From NCBI GenBank assembly GCA_024707205.1, contig JANQAD010000001.1, positions 1,577,979 to 1,641,978 on the forward strand: 64,000 nt of DNA. Reading direction: 5' to 3'. The DNA is from Demequina sp. (lineage in GTDB: Bacteria; Actinomycetota; Actinomycetes; Actinomycetales; Demequinaceae). The translations under genes were made by a program, and so were the position numbers. Below, piece after piece: positions 51,300-60,473 of this stretch (position 1 is its first letter; each line of letters starts with the position of its first letter). The notes beneath the pieces were generated by a model. It saw only the letters and a program-made list of their open reading frames with translations, made no database searches and had not been told where the DNA came from.

Positions 51300-54146
51300 T
51301 CATCGGGACTCTCCCCAGCGAAGCACTTCGCTGAGCTTGTTGCGGCGGTGCGCGAGCACCTCGACGGCAACCGCGAAGAACAGCAGCACGAGGATGCCGC
51401 CTCCCACGATTGCGAGGAACGTCCAGTTTGCGGTCAGCGGCGGGTCGCTCAGGCCGCCGGACAGCAGCTTGAGCCCGAGCGTGTCGGCCAGGAGCCACAT
51501 GATGCCGACGCCTGCGATGGCACCACCGAACACCGCGGACAGGGTCAGGGGAGCGAGCTCCGAGAGTGCGAGCCACCAGCCGTAACCGGTGCCCATGCCC
51601 TGGGTGCGCAGCATCGACAGCGCGCGGCCACGCTCGCGAACCCCGCGCAGCACGGTCACGAGGAGCGCGACTGCGGCGAGCAGGCCAACGGCGATGACCG
51701 CGATGAAGATCGCGCGCTCCACCCCGCCGATCAGGGCGGAGTCCTGCATTGACGTGAGCCACGCATCCCGCGTGGTCACGCTGCTCTGGTCGATCCCGGC
51801 GAGGTTGGTGACGGCCTCGGCCGCGCCATCGCCGGAGACGAGGGCCACGTTGGTGAGCACGGGCTCGTCGAACGAGCTCGCCAAGAGCTGTTCGAGCGGC
51901 ATCATGAGGTACGGCGGACCCTCCGTCCAGCCGTCCGGGGTGACTGTTGCCACGCCAACGACGTCGAACGGCACGTAGACGCGCCCAACATAGACGGTTG
52001 AGGTGTCGTGAACGTCGACGTCGATGATCGACTGCGAGGCCAGCGCCGGGATCTCATCGCCTGGTGCCACGGTTCCGGCCTCGTCGTACATCTTCTGCAG
52101 CGAGGAGACATCCTCCACCCCCGACATCCGCAGGATCTCTGGGTAGTTCTTGTCCATCGCAATGAGGTTGCCGTCCGCGTACTCGGAGCCGAGCAGGATC
52201 GTGGCCTCCTCCTTGATGAGGCCGCGAGAGACGACGAGGCCCTGCGCTTCGAGCGCCTGAGCCTGTTCCTCCGTCACCTCGGAGTCGATGCGGACGTCCG
52301 CGCCCACGCGCTCCCACGACGCCTGCTCCTGGCCGGCGTGGACGGTCGACACGAGCAGGCCTCCCGACACGGCGATCGCGATGGCGAGAGTCAGCCCAAG
52401 AAGGGGAAGCACGGGGATGCGCTCGCGCGACTTCGCGAGGGAGATCACACCCGCAACGCCGCGCGTGCGCTTGGCGAAGAACTGGATGACGGCCATCGGG
52501 ATCGGGTAGACGCGCACCACGATGACCACGACCGCGAGCGCGATGAGCACGGGCGCCGCGGCGAGGAACGGGTCGATGCCGTGCGTGACGGTCTGGAGGA
52601 CGCTCCGGCCGCGGAGGCTGACCACGGCCGCGACGGCGACGACGATCGTGAGCGCCTCGAGCGTGAGCCGGCGCGCACCGCGGGCCTTGGCCACTTTGGC
52701 GCGGTCCTGGCGGTTGGCCGCCTCGCGGCGACCGGTCCACATGCCGCGTGCCTGGAGCGAGCCGAGCACGGGGGAGCTCAACGCCGCGACGAGCGCGACC
52801 ACCCGCAGCAGGCCGCTCGAGAGCTCCGCGTTTGGTGCGACAGCGACCGTCACCCCCATGCCGATGGCGAGGCCCACCGCAGTCACGAGCACCGACTCGA
52901 GCAGCAGGCGAAGACCGATCGCGGCCACGGATGCGCCGCGCGCGCGCTCGAGCGCCAGGTCGTTCTGCCGTCGCGTGAGCACGAGCGAGGCCATGAGCGC
53001 GATGACGACGGCGGCGACGGACACGACTCCCGCGATGATGACGGACATCTGCGCGAGCGCCGCCCGGGCGCGCGCCGGATACTCGGAGAGCGCCTCGTCG
53101 AGTCCGGTCTTGACGACGACATTCACGCCCTCGATGTCGTCTCCAGTGAGCTGCTTCGCGTCGGTGGACAGCCCCTTGACCTCCTTGGCGACCGATCCGG
53201 CGAGGCTCAACGTGAGCGCGTCTGGGTCGACCTGGATGCGCACGGTGCCCGCGAACGGGGTGCGGAGAGCGCTCGTCACGCCTTGGAACGTCTCCGCGGA
53301 CACCATCACGGTGCCGCGGCGCAGGTTCACCCCGCCGCCACCTTCGGCGAGGGTGGGATCGGTGAACTCGGGGAAGTGCTCCCAGACCGCGGCGTCGGGG
53401 TCTTTGGGCTCCACGATCCCCACGATCTCGAGGATGAGGCTCTCGCCAACCGAGGTCGTCACCTGGACGCGGTTGCCGATCCCAAGGTCGAGAGCGTCGG
53501 CCACCTCCTGGCTGATGGCGATCTCGGTTGGCGGCACCACGGCGCCAGGGGCGGTCGAGTCCTGAGGGTTGGGGGGAGGGCCGGGCAGCTCGCCATCGAC
53601 GAGGGTGACCTCCGCGTCGTCGGAGTACCCGAACTGGAAGACGTCTCCGACGCGGGGATCCTTGGTGAGGTCACCGCCATCCTTCTCCTGGGCGGCAATC
53701 GCCTCCGGCGTCGCTGACCAGCCCAAGGGCACCCCGGATGACAGGACCCACGAGTCAAAGTCCTTGACCACCGACTTGGTGTGCGGCGGAAGGTTGTCCA
53801 CGACCGTCTGGCCGAGCCCAGCGAAGGCCTCCACGGGGACGCCGCGAATCGAGCTGACGTTGTCGCCGCCCGGGTTGCCGACCGGCACCGTGACGTATAT
53901 GTCTGCTGAGGGTCCTGCCGCCGTCACCGCGTCCGCGGCGCCGTCGTCGATGGTGCGGCTGACCAGCTCCGGTCCCGCGAGGGCGAGCACGGTCGCGAGC
54001 GCGACGATGAGCGCGGAGCTGACGACGAGCCAGCGGTCGCGCCACATTCGGCGGCGAACCAGCAGACCGAGCCCGCCGAGCAGTCCGTTACCGCCGCTCG
54101 GTGGTCCGGCCGCGGGCGCTACGTCGATCATCATGGAGTCGCTCAT
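51300..54146 (-). CDS. FtsX-like ABC transporter permease
   Basis: 948 residues. One TM segment (about 40-62) precedes a long exported domain (about 65-360), then two groups of TM segments (about 370-620) interrupted by another exported part, and a final three-TM FtsX-like block (about 825-935) ending LRGVRERGRALSMLRTQGMG, the FtsX cytoplasmic loop, and RWGESR. Coupled by ATGA to the second permease and ten bases from the ATPase gene. Such permeases do not usually transport through a channel but move exported proteins or lipids. Substrate unknown. Confidence 0.87.
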   Translation of the reverse strand: MSDSMMIDVAPAAGPPSGGNGLLGGLGLLVRRRMWRDRWLVVSSALIVALATVLALAGPELVSRTIDDGAADAVTAAGPSADIYVTVPVGNPGGDNVSSIRGVPVEAFAGLGQTVVDNLPPHTKSVVKDFDSWVLSSGVPLGWSATPEAIAAQEKDGGDLTKDPRVGDVFQFGYSDDAEVTLVDGELPGPPPNPQDSTAPGAVVPPTEIAISQEVADALDLGIGNRVQVTTSVGESLILEIVGIVEPKDPDAAVWEHFPEFTDPTLAEGGGGVNLRRGTVMVSAETFQGVTSALRTPFAGTVRIQVDPDALTLSLAGSVAKEVKGLSTDAKQLTGDDIEGVNVVVKTGLDEALSEYPARARAALAQMSVIIAGVVSVAAVVIALMASLVLTRRQNDLALERARGASVAAIGLRLLLESVLVTAVGLAIGMGVTVAVAPNAELSSGLLRVVALVAALSSPVLGSLQARGMWTGRREAANRQDRAKVAKARGARRLTLEALTIVVAVAAVVSLRGRSVLQTVTHGIDPFLAAAPVLIALAVVVIVVRVYPIPMAVIQFFAKRTRGVAGVISLAKSRERIPVLPLLGLTLAIAIAVSGGLLVSTVHAGQEQASWERVGADVRIDSEVTEEQAQALEAQGLVVSRGLIKEEATILLGSEYADGNLIAMDKNYPEILRMSGVEDVSSLQKMYDEAGTVAPGDEIPALASQSIIDVDVHDTSTVYVGRVYVPFDVVGVATVTPDGWTEGPPYLMMPLEQLLASSFDEPVLTNVALVSGDGAAEAVTNLAGIDQSSVTTRDAWLTSMQDSALIGGVERAIFIAVIAVGLLAAVALLVTVLRGVRERGRALSMLRTQGMGTGYGWWLALSELAPLTLSAVFGGAIAGVGIMWLLADTLGLKLLSGGLSDPPLTANWTFLAIVGGGILVLLFFAVAVEVLAHRRNKLSEVLRWGESR

Positions 54147-57100
54147 CGCTCATCTCCAAGCCGCAGCATCTCGGCGGGCTTGATGCGCCGCAGCATCAGG
54201 CTGACGATGACGACGGACACCGCGAGGACCACCGCGACCTCGAGCGCGAGCAGTCCGACGGCGTCCCACGGGATCGCCACGACGACGGCTGGGAGCGGGG
54301 GCTTTCCGTCGGGTCCAACCGACACCAGCGGGGCTACCAGGTACGACAGCGCGATGCCGAGGCCCACACCGAACAGCAGGCCGAGGAACGACAGCAGCGC
54401 GTTCTCGGTGGCGACGATCCGCAGCAACTGCGCCCGCAACACGCCGATGGCGCGCATCTGCGCGAGCTCGATCTCCCTCGCGCGCACGGTCACGATCGCG
54501 TGGACGGCGAAGCCGAGAGCGGCGAGCACGACGGCGGCGCCGGTAACGAGCCACAGCGCGGCGATGATCGCGACGCGCAGCGGATCCGTCTTGAGTTCCG
54601 CCGCGAGTCCGGCCTGCGTGGTCACGGTCGCGCCCTCCGGCGCGTCCGCGATATACGCCGCGGGGTCCGTGTCGCCCAAGTCCGTCCACCACTCGCTCGG
54701 CGTGATCACGTTGCCTCCCGACTGGATCACCGCCACCTGGAGGTCCGCGATGTTGGCGACGATCGCGGCCTTGCCGAGCGTGTCGCCCGCGAGCGCCGGA
54801 ACGCGATCGGCGATGTACGCGGACACGCGCGTGTTCTCCACCTCGAACGTGACATCGGTGTCCGGCTCGAGGTTCGAGTCGTTGAGCGCCGTGCCGTTCG
54901 CGACGACCCGCACGGGGGTCGCGCGCTCCGCGGCGGTCAGCACGAGCCCAACCGGCGCCCGCACCACGGAGCTCGACGTCGTGATGACGCGCATGTGAAT
55001 CTGGTCGCCGTCGGGCTGGAGCGTGTCCACGCCGACCCCGTTGTTGCTCGCCGTCCAGTCGAGCTGCGCCGGGACGTCGAGCGCCGTCGAGTCCTCGACG
55101 CTCGGGACGCCCGGAACGGGCACCACGAGCGTGGGCGTCACGGCGGAGAGGTTGTCGATGGAGACCACGAACGCGAGCGGCTGGGTGTCGTCGATGACGG
55201 CTCCCTCGCCCCCGTCGAGCGAAATCCACGTGGCCTGCACGGCAACGAGGTACATCGGCTCGGAGTAGTTATCAAGATCCGCCGATGTGGCGACGGTGCC
55301 CGCGAGGTGGTGCTCCTCGCCGTCGAGCTTGATCTGGCCCATGGGGATGGTCTGGTAGTCGCCGTGGTCGTTGCGGATCACAGCGCGCAGCACGAGCTGC
55401 ACGTCGCCGACGTTCTGTGAGGTCCGCGCGACCACGTCCATGGTCAGCTGCTGCGGCTTGCCCGGGATCTCGATCGGGTCGGTCTCCGCGGGGGCGTCGC
55501 CGCCCAGCGTCGAGGGCACGCGCGCTCCTGCGATCTCGTTGAGCCGGCCAACGCCGTACGTCTTGAGGCCCGCGTTGTCCGTGGCCACGAGCGTGACCGC
55601 CGCGCCCTGGAAGTCGTCTCGCCGGAATCCCTCTGGCGTCTGGCCCAGTTTCGCCGGTTCGTTGACTACGGCCGACGCTGTGGCCGGGTCGTCGCCGATC
55701 TGCACTTGGGAGCGCTCGCCGAGCCACGGCCCGTCAACATGGGTCACGATCGCGTCCGGCGGGTGGCGGTACAGCGCCTGGTCGTCCTGGGATTGGTGCC
55801 AGGTGCCCAGGAAGGTGACGGCGAAGGTGCCGATCGACACCGCGAGGGTGAGCAGCAGGATGGCAGAGATCGCTCTCGCCGAGCGGCGGCCGACCTCCCA
55901 CGCGGCGAGCGGCATCACGGCCTTGCGACCCCTCGCGGCCACCGCCTCGAGAACCTTTGAGGCAGGCGGGATGAGCCTCACGGCCACGAGCGCACCCGCG
56001 AGCAGCGCGAGCGCCGGGCCCGCGGCGAGCAGCGGGTCCACCTTCGCCACGCCGCCGCCGGCAAGAACGGGGGAGCGATAGTTCTTGAGCTGCCAGTACG
56101 CGAGCGCTGCCAAGGCGAGAACCGCGATGTCGAGCCCAGAGCGCTGGAAAGCCGCGCGTCGGCCGGGCCGTGAGCGGGCCTGTTCCGCGTCGACGAATGT
56201 GCCTTGGCGCCGCATGAGCGGGGCGACGAGCACGGTGATCAGGATCACGCCGACGATGCCGGCGACCACCCAGGTGCGCGGTGGAATACCAGGGTCCACG
56301 TCCATGCCGGCGTCCTGCATAACCGGTGTCTGCGCGAGGCCGAGATAGGTGAGGCGGGCGAGAGGGGCGGCGACGAGGGTCGTGATCGCGCCCAGCACCA
56401 CGGCCTCGATGAGTCCCAAGCGGAACAGCTGCCTTCCGGAGCCGCCACGCGCGACCATCAGGTGCTGCTCGGCGTAGCGGCGCTCGGCCATGAGCCGCGC
56501 CGTCTGGCTAAGAGCTGCGATGGCGAGCACCAGGAGGAGCAGGCCCGTCACGAGGACGCTCGACCGGGTGACCGCGAGCGAGCCGGCGACCCCGCCAAGC
56601 GTGGTGTCGAGGTTCGATGAGACAGCCACAGAGTCCGCCGCGTCCCCGATGTTGCGAACCGTCTTGGTCTCGAGGCCGTCGGTCCGTGCGAGCACCTCGC
56701 TTACCTCGCTGAGCGAGGTCGCAGAGAAGTCGGGCGTGTAGGTGACGGCGACCTGGTCGAGCGGCGCCGTCTCGACGTCTTCGTGGGTCGTGAAGAGCGG
56801 TCCGTACCCGTCCGTGGTCACGCGGCCTGCGGTGAACGGGACGATCGTGCTCGGGTTGTGGGTGGCGCCGAGGTAGCGGTCGAACTGCCACGCCGGGTCC
56901 TCGATGTCGGCGACCGTGTAGGTGCCGACGATGAGGTAGTCGTGCAGGTCCTCTGACGTCGAGTAGGGGGCGAGGGTGACGGTGTCGCCCACCTTCGCGT
57001 CGATGTCATACAGCAGCGAGGGCGGGACGAGCACCTGGACCGGACCGCCGTTGGCGGGCTCGGGCGCCCTTCCCGTCCGAATGGTGACGAGGTCCTCAAG

Positions 57101-57469
57101 CGTGTCCGCGTAGCCGAGGTATGCGAAGGCGATGGGGCGGTCCTCGCGCGGGACTGCGAGATAGGCGCCTTGGGCGTGAACGGTGCGCGAGTACGGGACG
57201 TCGCCGAACACGCCCTCCGCGGTCTCGTCCGTGCCCTCCAGGATGTCGTCGAGGCTGCCGTTCGGCACCACGGTGATGCTGAGCGACATGTCCTCGGGCG
57301 CGGCGTCCATGAGGGCGGCGCGGGCGGCGAAGGTCTCGGTCGCGGCGGACAGGAGATAGAGGGTCGCGAGCAGAGTGGCGGCGAGGATGGACACCGCGAG
57401 GACCACCGCGAGAAAGGCCCATTGAATGCGTGAGCGCCGTGCAGCAAGGCGAACTCGCCAGGGTCTCAC
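54143..57469 (-). CDS. FtsX-like ABC transporter permease, larger partner
   Basis: 1108 residues from a GTG start. The N-terminal TM (about 18-42) is followed by an exported domain with DAAPEDMSLSITVVPNG, then a central FtsX-like block (AERRYAEQHLMVARGGS near 330-350 is the cytoplasmic loop), more exported sequence, and a C-terminal three-TM block with VTVRAREIELAQMRAIGVLR and RIKPAEMLRLGDER. Upstream of the start lies a 118-base spacer. It is first in the operon, so the order is two permeases, the ATPase-AbrB fusion, then the second ATPase, each gene overlapping or within ten bases. Confidence 0.87.
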   Translation of the reverse strand: MRPWRVRLAARRSRIQWAFLAVVLAVSILAATLLATLYLLSAATETFAARAALMDAAPEDMSLSITVVPNGSLDDILEGTDETAEGVFGDVPYSRTVHAQGAYLAVPREDRPIAFAYLGYADTLEDLVTIRTGRAPEPANGGPVQVLVPPSLLYDIDAKVGDTVTLAPYSTSEDLHDYLIVGTYTVADIEDPAWQFDRYLGATHNPSTIVPFTAGRVTTDGYGPLFTTHEDVETAPLDQVAVTYTPDFSATSLSEVSEVLARTDGLETKTVRNIGDAADSVAVSSNLDTTLGGVAGSLAVTRSSVLVTGLLLLVLAIAALSQTARLMAERRYAEQHLMVARGGSGRQLFRLGLIEAVVLGAITTLVAAPLARLTYLGLAQTPVMQDAGMDVDPGIPPRTWVVAGIVGVILITVLVAPLMRRQGTFVDAEQARSRPGRRAAFQRSGLDIAVLALAALAYWQLKNYRSPVLAGGGVAKVDPLLAAGPALALLAGALVAVRLIPPASKVLEAVAARGRKAVMPLAAWEVGRRSARAISAILLLTLAVSIGTFAVTFLGTWHQSQDDQALYRHPPDAIVTHVDGPWLGERSQVQIGDDPATASAVVNEPAKLGQTPEGFRRDDFQGAAVTLVATDNAGLKTYGVGRLNEIAGARVPSTLGGDAPAETDPIEIPGKPQQLTMDVVARTSQNVGDVQLVLRAVIRNDHGDYQTIPMGQIKLDGEEHHLAGTVATSADLDNYSEPMYLVAVQATWISLDGGEGAVIDDTQPLAFVVSIDNLSAVTPTLVVPVPGVPSVEDSTALDVPAQLDWTASNNGVGVDTLQPDGDQIHMRVITTSSSVVRAPVGLVLTAAERATPVRVVANGTALNDSNLEPDTDVTFEVENTRVSAYIADRVPALAGDTLGKAAIVANIADLQVAVIQSGGNVITPSEWWTDLGDTDPAAYIADAPEGATVTTQAGLAAELKTDPLRVAIIAALWLVTGAAVVLAALGFAVHAIVTVRAREIELAQMRAIGVLRAQLLRIVATENALLSFLGLLFGVGLGIALSYLVAPLVSVGPDGKPPLPAVVVAIPWDAVGLLALEVAVVLAVSVVIVSLMLRRIKPAEMLRLGDER

Positions 57470-57586
57470 GCGCTCAACACTCCTTCGCGTTGCGGCTGCG
57501 ACCCGGAGGGGCCGCGCGGAGTTCCATCCTCGCGTGCCCCGAAGGAGCTTCCGACCCTCCGGCTGGGCCGTTATCGAATCGTTATG

Positions 57587-58077
57587 CTAGCGCGCCAACC
57601 AGTCGTCGGCGGAGTCGAGCTCCTGCGCCAGCCCCTTGACCACGGCCTCGACGACGACCTTCTCGACCATCCCGCCCACGAGCGGAATGGACACCTTCAC
57701 CTCGCCGGTGGCGAGGAACTCCGTGGTGTCTCCGTACGGCGCGAGTCCCACCGCTCCCGCCGCATGCCCGGGCGCTCCCTGAATCTCCACCGCGAACGTG
57801 CCGACCCTGTCGGCGCCAGACGGGGCTCCCACACTTCCGTGTAGCGCACGTGAAGGTCGCGGCCAACGAAGGAGCGGAACTCGGCGGGGATGGTCTCGGA
57901 GGCGACGACGCGCCTGATCGACACCGTGAAGGCGCCGTCCGCGGTGCCGTCGACCCATGACTCACCGTCTCCGGTGCCGATCCCCGCCGAACGCTGCGCA
58001 ACGAACTCCGGATCGGCGAACATCCCCACCACCCGGTCAAGACTTGCGGCGAATACATGCCGATGTGTGAACTGCAT
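57587..58077 (-). CDS. DUF2505 (SRPBCC-like) protein (apparent 1-base frame break)
   Basis: About 163 residues after restoring one C near 57824. The first frame begins MQFTHRHVFAASLDRVVGMF and runs to YTEVWEP; the second continues SGADRVGTFAVEIQGAP, GLAPYGDTTEFLATGEV and SIPLVGGMVEKVV to AQELDSADDWLAR. This is the polyketide-cyclase/START-like DUF2505 family of actinobacteria: a helix-grip fold binding hydrophobic ligands. It is transcribed divergently from the PdtaS-like kinase gene, with 48 bases between. Ligand unknown. Confidence 0.85.
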
Positions 58078-58113
58078 TGCACCTCCCGCGCCAGGCTACC
58101 CTGCGCGGCGCTT

Positions 58114-58125
58114 TACGCTTAAGGG
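58114..58125 (+). promoter_or_regulatory. Leaderless-type promoter of the sensor-kinase gene
   Basis: TACGCT at 58114-58119 lies six bases before the GTG at 58126. GGGG just before GTG is not a usable Shine-Dalgarno. Confidence 0.45.
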
Positions 58126-59574
58126 GTGGCCACCCTGCGAGAGACCGCCGAACGATACGGGCCCCTCACAGATGAGGAGGCCGAGTGGCTTGCGTCGCTG
58201 GTCGCGGACTGGCAGATCGTCGCCGACCTTTCCTTCGCTGACCTCATCCTGTGGCGCTCCGTGGACGAGGGCTTCGTCGCCGTAGCGCAGTGCCGTCCCT
58301 CAACTGGACCCACCGTCCACCTTGACGATGTCGTGGGCTCAACCGCAGCGTCGGGCCGTATCGCCCACCTGCAGCGGGCGCTCGACGAGGGCGGAATCGT
58401 CGCCTCGCGGGAGCCGCGCTGGGACGAGACGTACGCCGTCAGGGAGGACGCGCTGCCCGTGGTGATGAACGGGCGCCCCATCGCGGTACTGACGCGAGAG
58501 GTGTCGCAGGCCGTGTCGCGCTCGTCGAGCAGGCTCGAGCTCAACTACAAGGGCGCCGCGGACGACATCCTGCGGATGATCACGCGCGGCGAGTACCCCA
58601 TGCATACCTCGGTCACGGGGCCGCGGCGGGGCGCGCCGCGCGTGGGCGACGGCGTGCTGCGGCTCGACGCCTCGGGCCACGTGGCGTATGCCTCGCCGAA
58701 CGCGCTGTCCTGCTTCCACCGGCTCGGCGTGCACGGCTCGCTCATGAACCGATCGCTGCCGCAGGTGACGAGCGAACTCGTCACGGACAAGGGACTCGTC
58801 AACGAGACGCTCGCCATGGTGGTGATGGGACGCGCGGCGTGGCGCACCGACCTCGAGGCGAACGGCGCCTGCCTGTCCCTGAGGGCGCTGCCCGTGCTGG
58901 ACCGCGGGGCCCGCGTTGGCGCGCTGCTGCTATGCCGCGACGTGACGGAGCTGCGCCGCCGCGAGCGCGAGCTCATCACCAAGGACGCGACGATTCGCGA
59001 GATCCACCACCGCGTCAAGAACAACCTGCAGACGGTCGCGGCGCTGCTGAGGCTGCAGTCGCGGCGCGTGGAGGCCCCGGAGGCGAAGGAGGCGCTCGCG
59101 GAGGCGATGCGCCGCGTCTCCACCATCGCCCTGGTCCACGAGACGCTCTCGGGGACGCTCGATGAGCTCGTCAACTTCGATGACCTCGCGGCGCGGGCGA
59201 TGCGGATGGCCGCGGAGGTCGCCTCGCCTGGCGTGCAGGTGCAGATTGTGCGTGAGGGCGACTTTGGGCTGATCCCCGCCCAATACGCGTCAAGCCTCGC
59301 TCTCGTCATGACCGAGCTCATCACCAACGCCGTTGAGCACGGCTTCGAGGGTCGCGAGCGAGGCACCATCACGGTGACCGCTCGGCGCGACGGCGACCAG
59401 GTGCACGTCACGATCGCCGACGACGGGGTGGGGCTCACGCACGAGCCGACGGGCCTTGGCTCGTCGATTGTGCGCACGCTCGTGGAGAACGAGCTTGGCG
59501 GTCAGATCACGTGGGCGGGAGCGCCGACGGGGTCGACAGTGGAGCTGTCGGCGCACGTCAGCGACGGGCGCTAG
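58126..59574 (+). CDS. pdtaS: PdtaS-like sensor histidine kinase
   Basis: 482 residues. The N-terminal part (about 10-150) resembles the GAF-like H_kinase_N domain and the middle a PAS domain (about 165-285). The kinase core is HisKA_2, with the phospho-His region EIHHRVKNNLQTVAALLRLQ (H294/H295), N box LITNAVEHGF and G1 box IADDGVGLTHE. The domain order, RVKNNLQ signature and length match mycobacterial PdtaS, whose partner PdtaR is an antitermination regulator. The convergent neighbour is a WhiB1-like gene, as in Mycobacterium (Rv3220c-Rv3219). No response regulator lies beside it. It senses soluble signals in the cytosol. Confidence 0.88.
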   Translation: MATLRETAERYGPLTDEEAEWLASLVADWQIVADLSFADLILWRSVDEGFVAVAQCRPSTGPTVHLDDVVGSTAASGRIAHLQRALDEGGIVASREPRWDETYAVREDALPVVMNGRPIAVLTREVSQAVSRSSSRLELNYKGAADDILRMITRGEYPMHTSVTGPRRGAPRVGDGVLRLDASGHVAYASPNALSCFHRLGVHGSLMNRSLPQVTSELVTDKGLVNETLAMVVMGRAAWRTDLEANGACLSLRALPVLDRGARVGALLLCRDVTELRRRERELITKDATIREIHHRVKNNLQTVAALLRLQSRRVEAPEAKEALAEAMRRVSTIALVHETLSGTLDELVNFDDLAARAMRMAAEVASPGVQVQIVREGDFGLIPAQYASSLALVMTELITNAVEHGFEGRERGTITVTARRDGDQVHVTIADDGVGLTHEPTGLGSSIVRTLVENELGGQITWAGAPTGSTVELSAHVSDGR

Positions 59575-59610
59575 GCCGGGGTCATCCTGCGCGAAGTCGC
59601 AGGACCTCGC

Positions 59611-59865
59611 CTACTTGGCGGCGCGGCGAGCCCGGGCGGCGCGGCGCTTGAGAGAGCGGCGCTCGTCCTCGGAAAGGCCACCCCACACACCAGAGTCCTG
59701 GTTGTGCTCCATGGCCCACTGCAGGCAGGTCTCGCGGACGCTGCAGGAGTTGCAGACGGCCTTGGCCCGCTCAATCTGCACGAGCGCAGGCCCCGTATTA
59801 CCGACCGGGAAGAACAGTTCGGGGTCGTCAACGTCAAGGCAAGCAGCGCGGTCGCGCCAATCCAT
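59611..59865 (-). CDS. whiB1: WhiB1-like iron-sulfur transcription factor
   Basis: An 84-residue protein. The four cluster Cys are C9, C38, C41 and C47 (AVCNSCSVRETC), the turn is SGVWGGLSEDERR, and the basic tail KRRAARARRAAK can contact DNA. The sequence MDWRDRAACLDVDDPELFFP is close to mycobacterial WhiB1, an essential NO-sensitive regulator that binds the sigma-A region 4. The Shine-Dalgarno AGGAGA is part of a palindrome (59870-59882). The gene is convergent with the PdtaS-like kinase. The upstream 160 bases are shared with the divergent membrane-protein gene. Confidence 0.94.
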   Translation of the reverse strand: MDWRDRAACLDVDDPELFFPVGNTGPALVQIERAKAVCNSCSVRETCLQWAMEHNQDSGVWGGLSEDERRSLKRRAARARRAAK

Positions 59866-59869
59866 GGGG

Positions 59870-60013
59870 TCTCCTTAGGAGATTGAGCAAGGCGCGGCAC
59901 AGCCAGGGCCGGTCAGACTGGGGCTGCGTTCGCGCACTCGCGATTGCACTTCATCTAGGTTCTCACAGGTTACGAACGTGTGACAAGGGTTCTCTTTTGT
60001 GTGTTGTCTCACA
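59870..60013. promoter_or_regulatory. WhiB1 upstream region: palindromic RBS and TCTCACA/TGTGACA elements
   Basis: TCTCCT-T-AGGAGA (59870-59882) pairs with itself across the Shine-Dalgarno. Further up, TCTCACA (59961-59967) and TGTGACA (59979-59985) form an imperfect inverted pair, and another TCTCACA is at 60007-60013. These resemble half-sites for a CRP-like or similar regulator, but none is identified. The -10 elements are not obvious. Confidence 0.4.
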
Positions 60014-60026
60014 AGTCGCACTCGGT

Positions 60027-60473
60027 ATGTTTAACGCTGTGCCCGGCCAATTTGCTCCCCGATCGGCCGCGCGGACGGTTGCCGCGGCCGTCGTGGCCGT
60101 TGAGTGCGGTGTCATCGCGCTTGGGGCGCTCGCGTACGTGGCGCTCGGCATAGTCGGTGACGACTCCGGCACGCAGGCTTCCCTCGCGCTAGCGGGGGTC
60201 GGCGCGCTTGCCGCGGCGGGCCTGTTCGTTCTGGCGAGAGGGCTGTGGCATGCCCGACGCTGGGCCGTCTCTCCCTCCATCACCTGGCAGCTTCTCCAAG
60301 GGTTTGTTGGCGCGTACCTCATCACGGCGGGCCAGCCGGCGTACGGTGCGGCCGCGCTTGGGGTCGCGGTGATTGGCCTCGTTGCGCTCATGGCCCTCGC
60401 CCGCGGTGCGGGCTCAGCCGGGCAGGACCTGGACGGCGAGCGCGGCGCCGTCGACGATCGCGACGCACCGTAG
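60027..60473 (+). CDS. Hypothetical small membrane protein
   Basis: About 148 residues from ATG 60027 (or GTG 60039). Four hydrophobic segments are visible: about 17-43, 50-68, 84-100 and 105-125, with WHARRWAVSPSITWQLLQGF between. No motif identifies it. The last 60 bases overlap the predicted C-terminus of the FtsK-like gene on the other strand. No Shine-Dalgarno is seen. It is divergent from whiB1 across a region with repeated TCTCACA elements, so the two may share control. The dispersed motif occurs in the codons for ARRW (60254). Confidence 0.7.
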   Translation: MFNAVPGQFAPRSAARTVAAAVVAVECGVIALGALAYVALGIVGDDSGTQASLALAGVGALAAAGLFVLARGLWHARRWAVSPSITWQLLQGFVGAYLITAGQPAYGAAALGVAVIGLVALMALARGAGSAGQDLDGERGAVDDRDAP

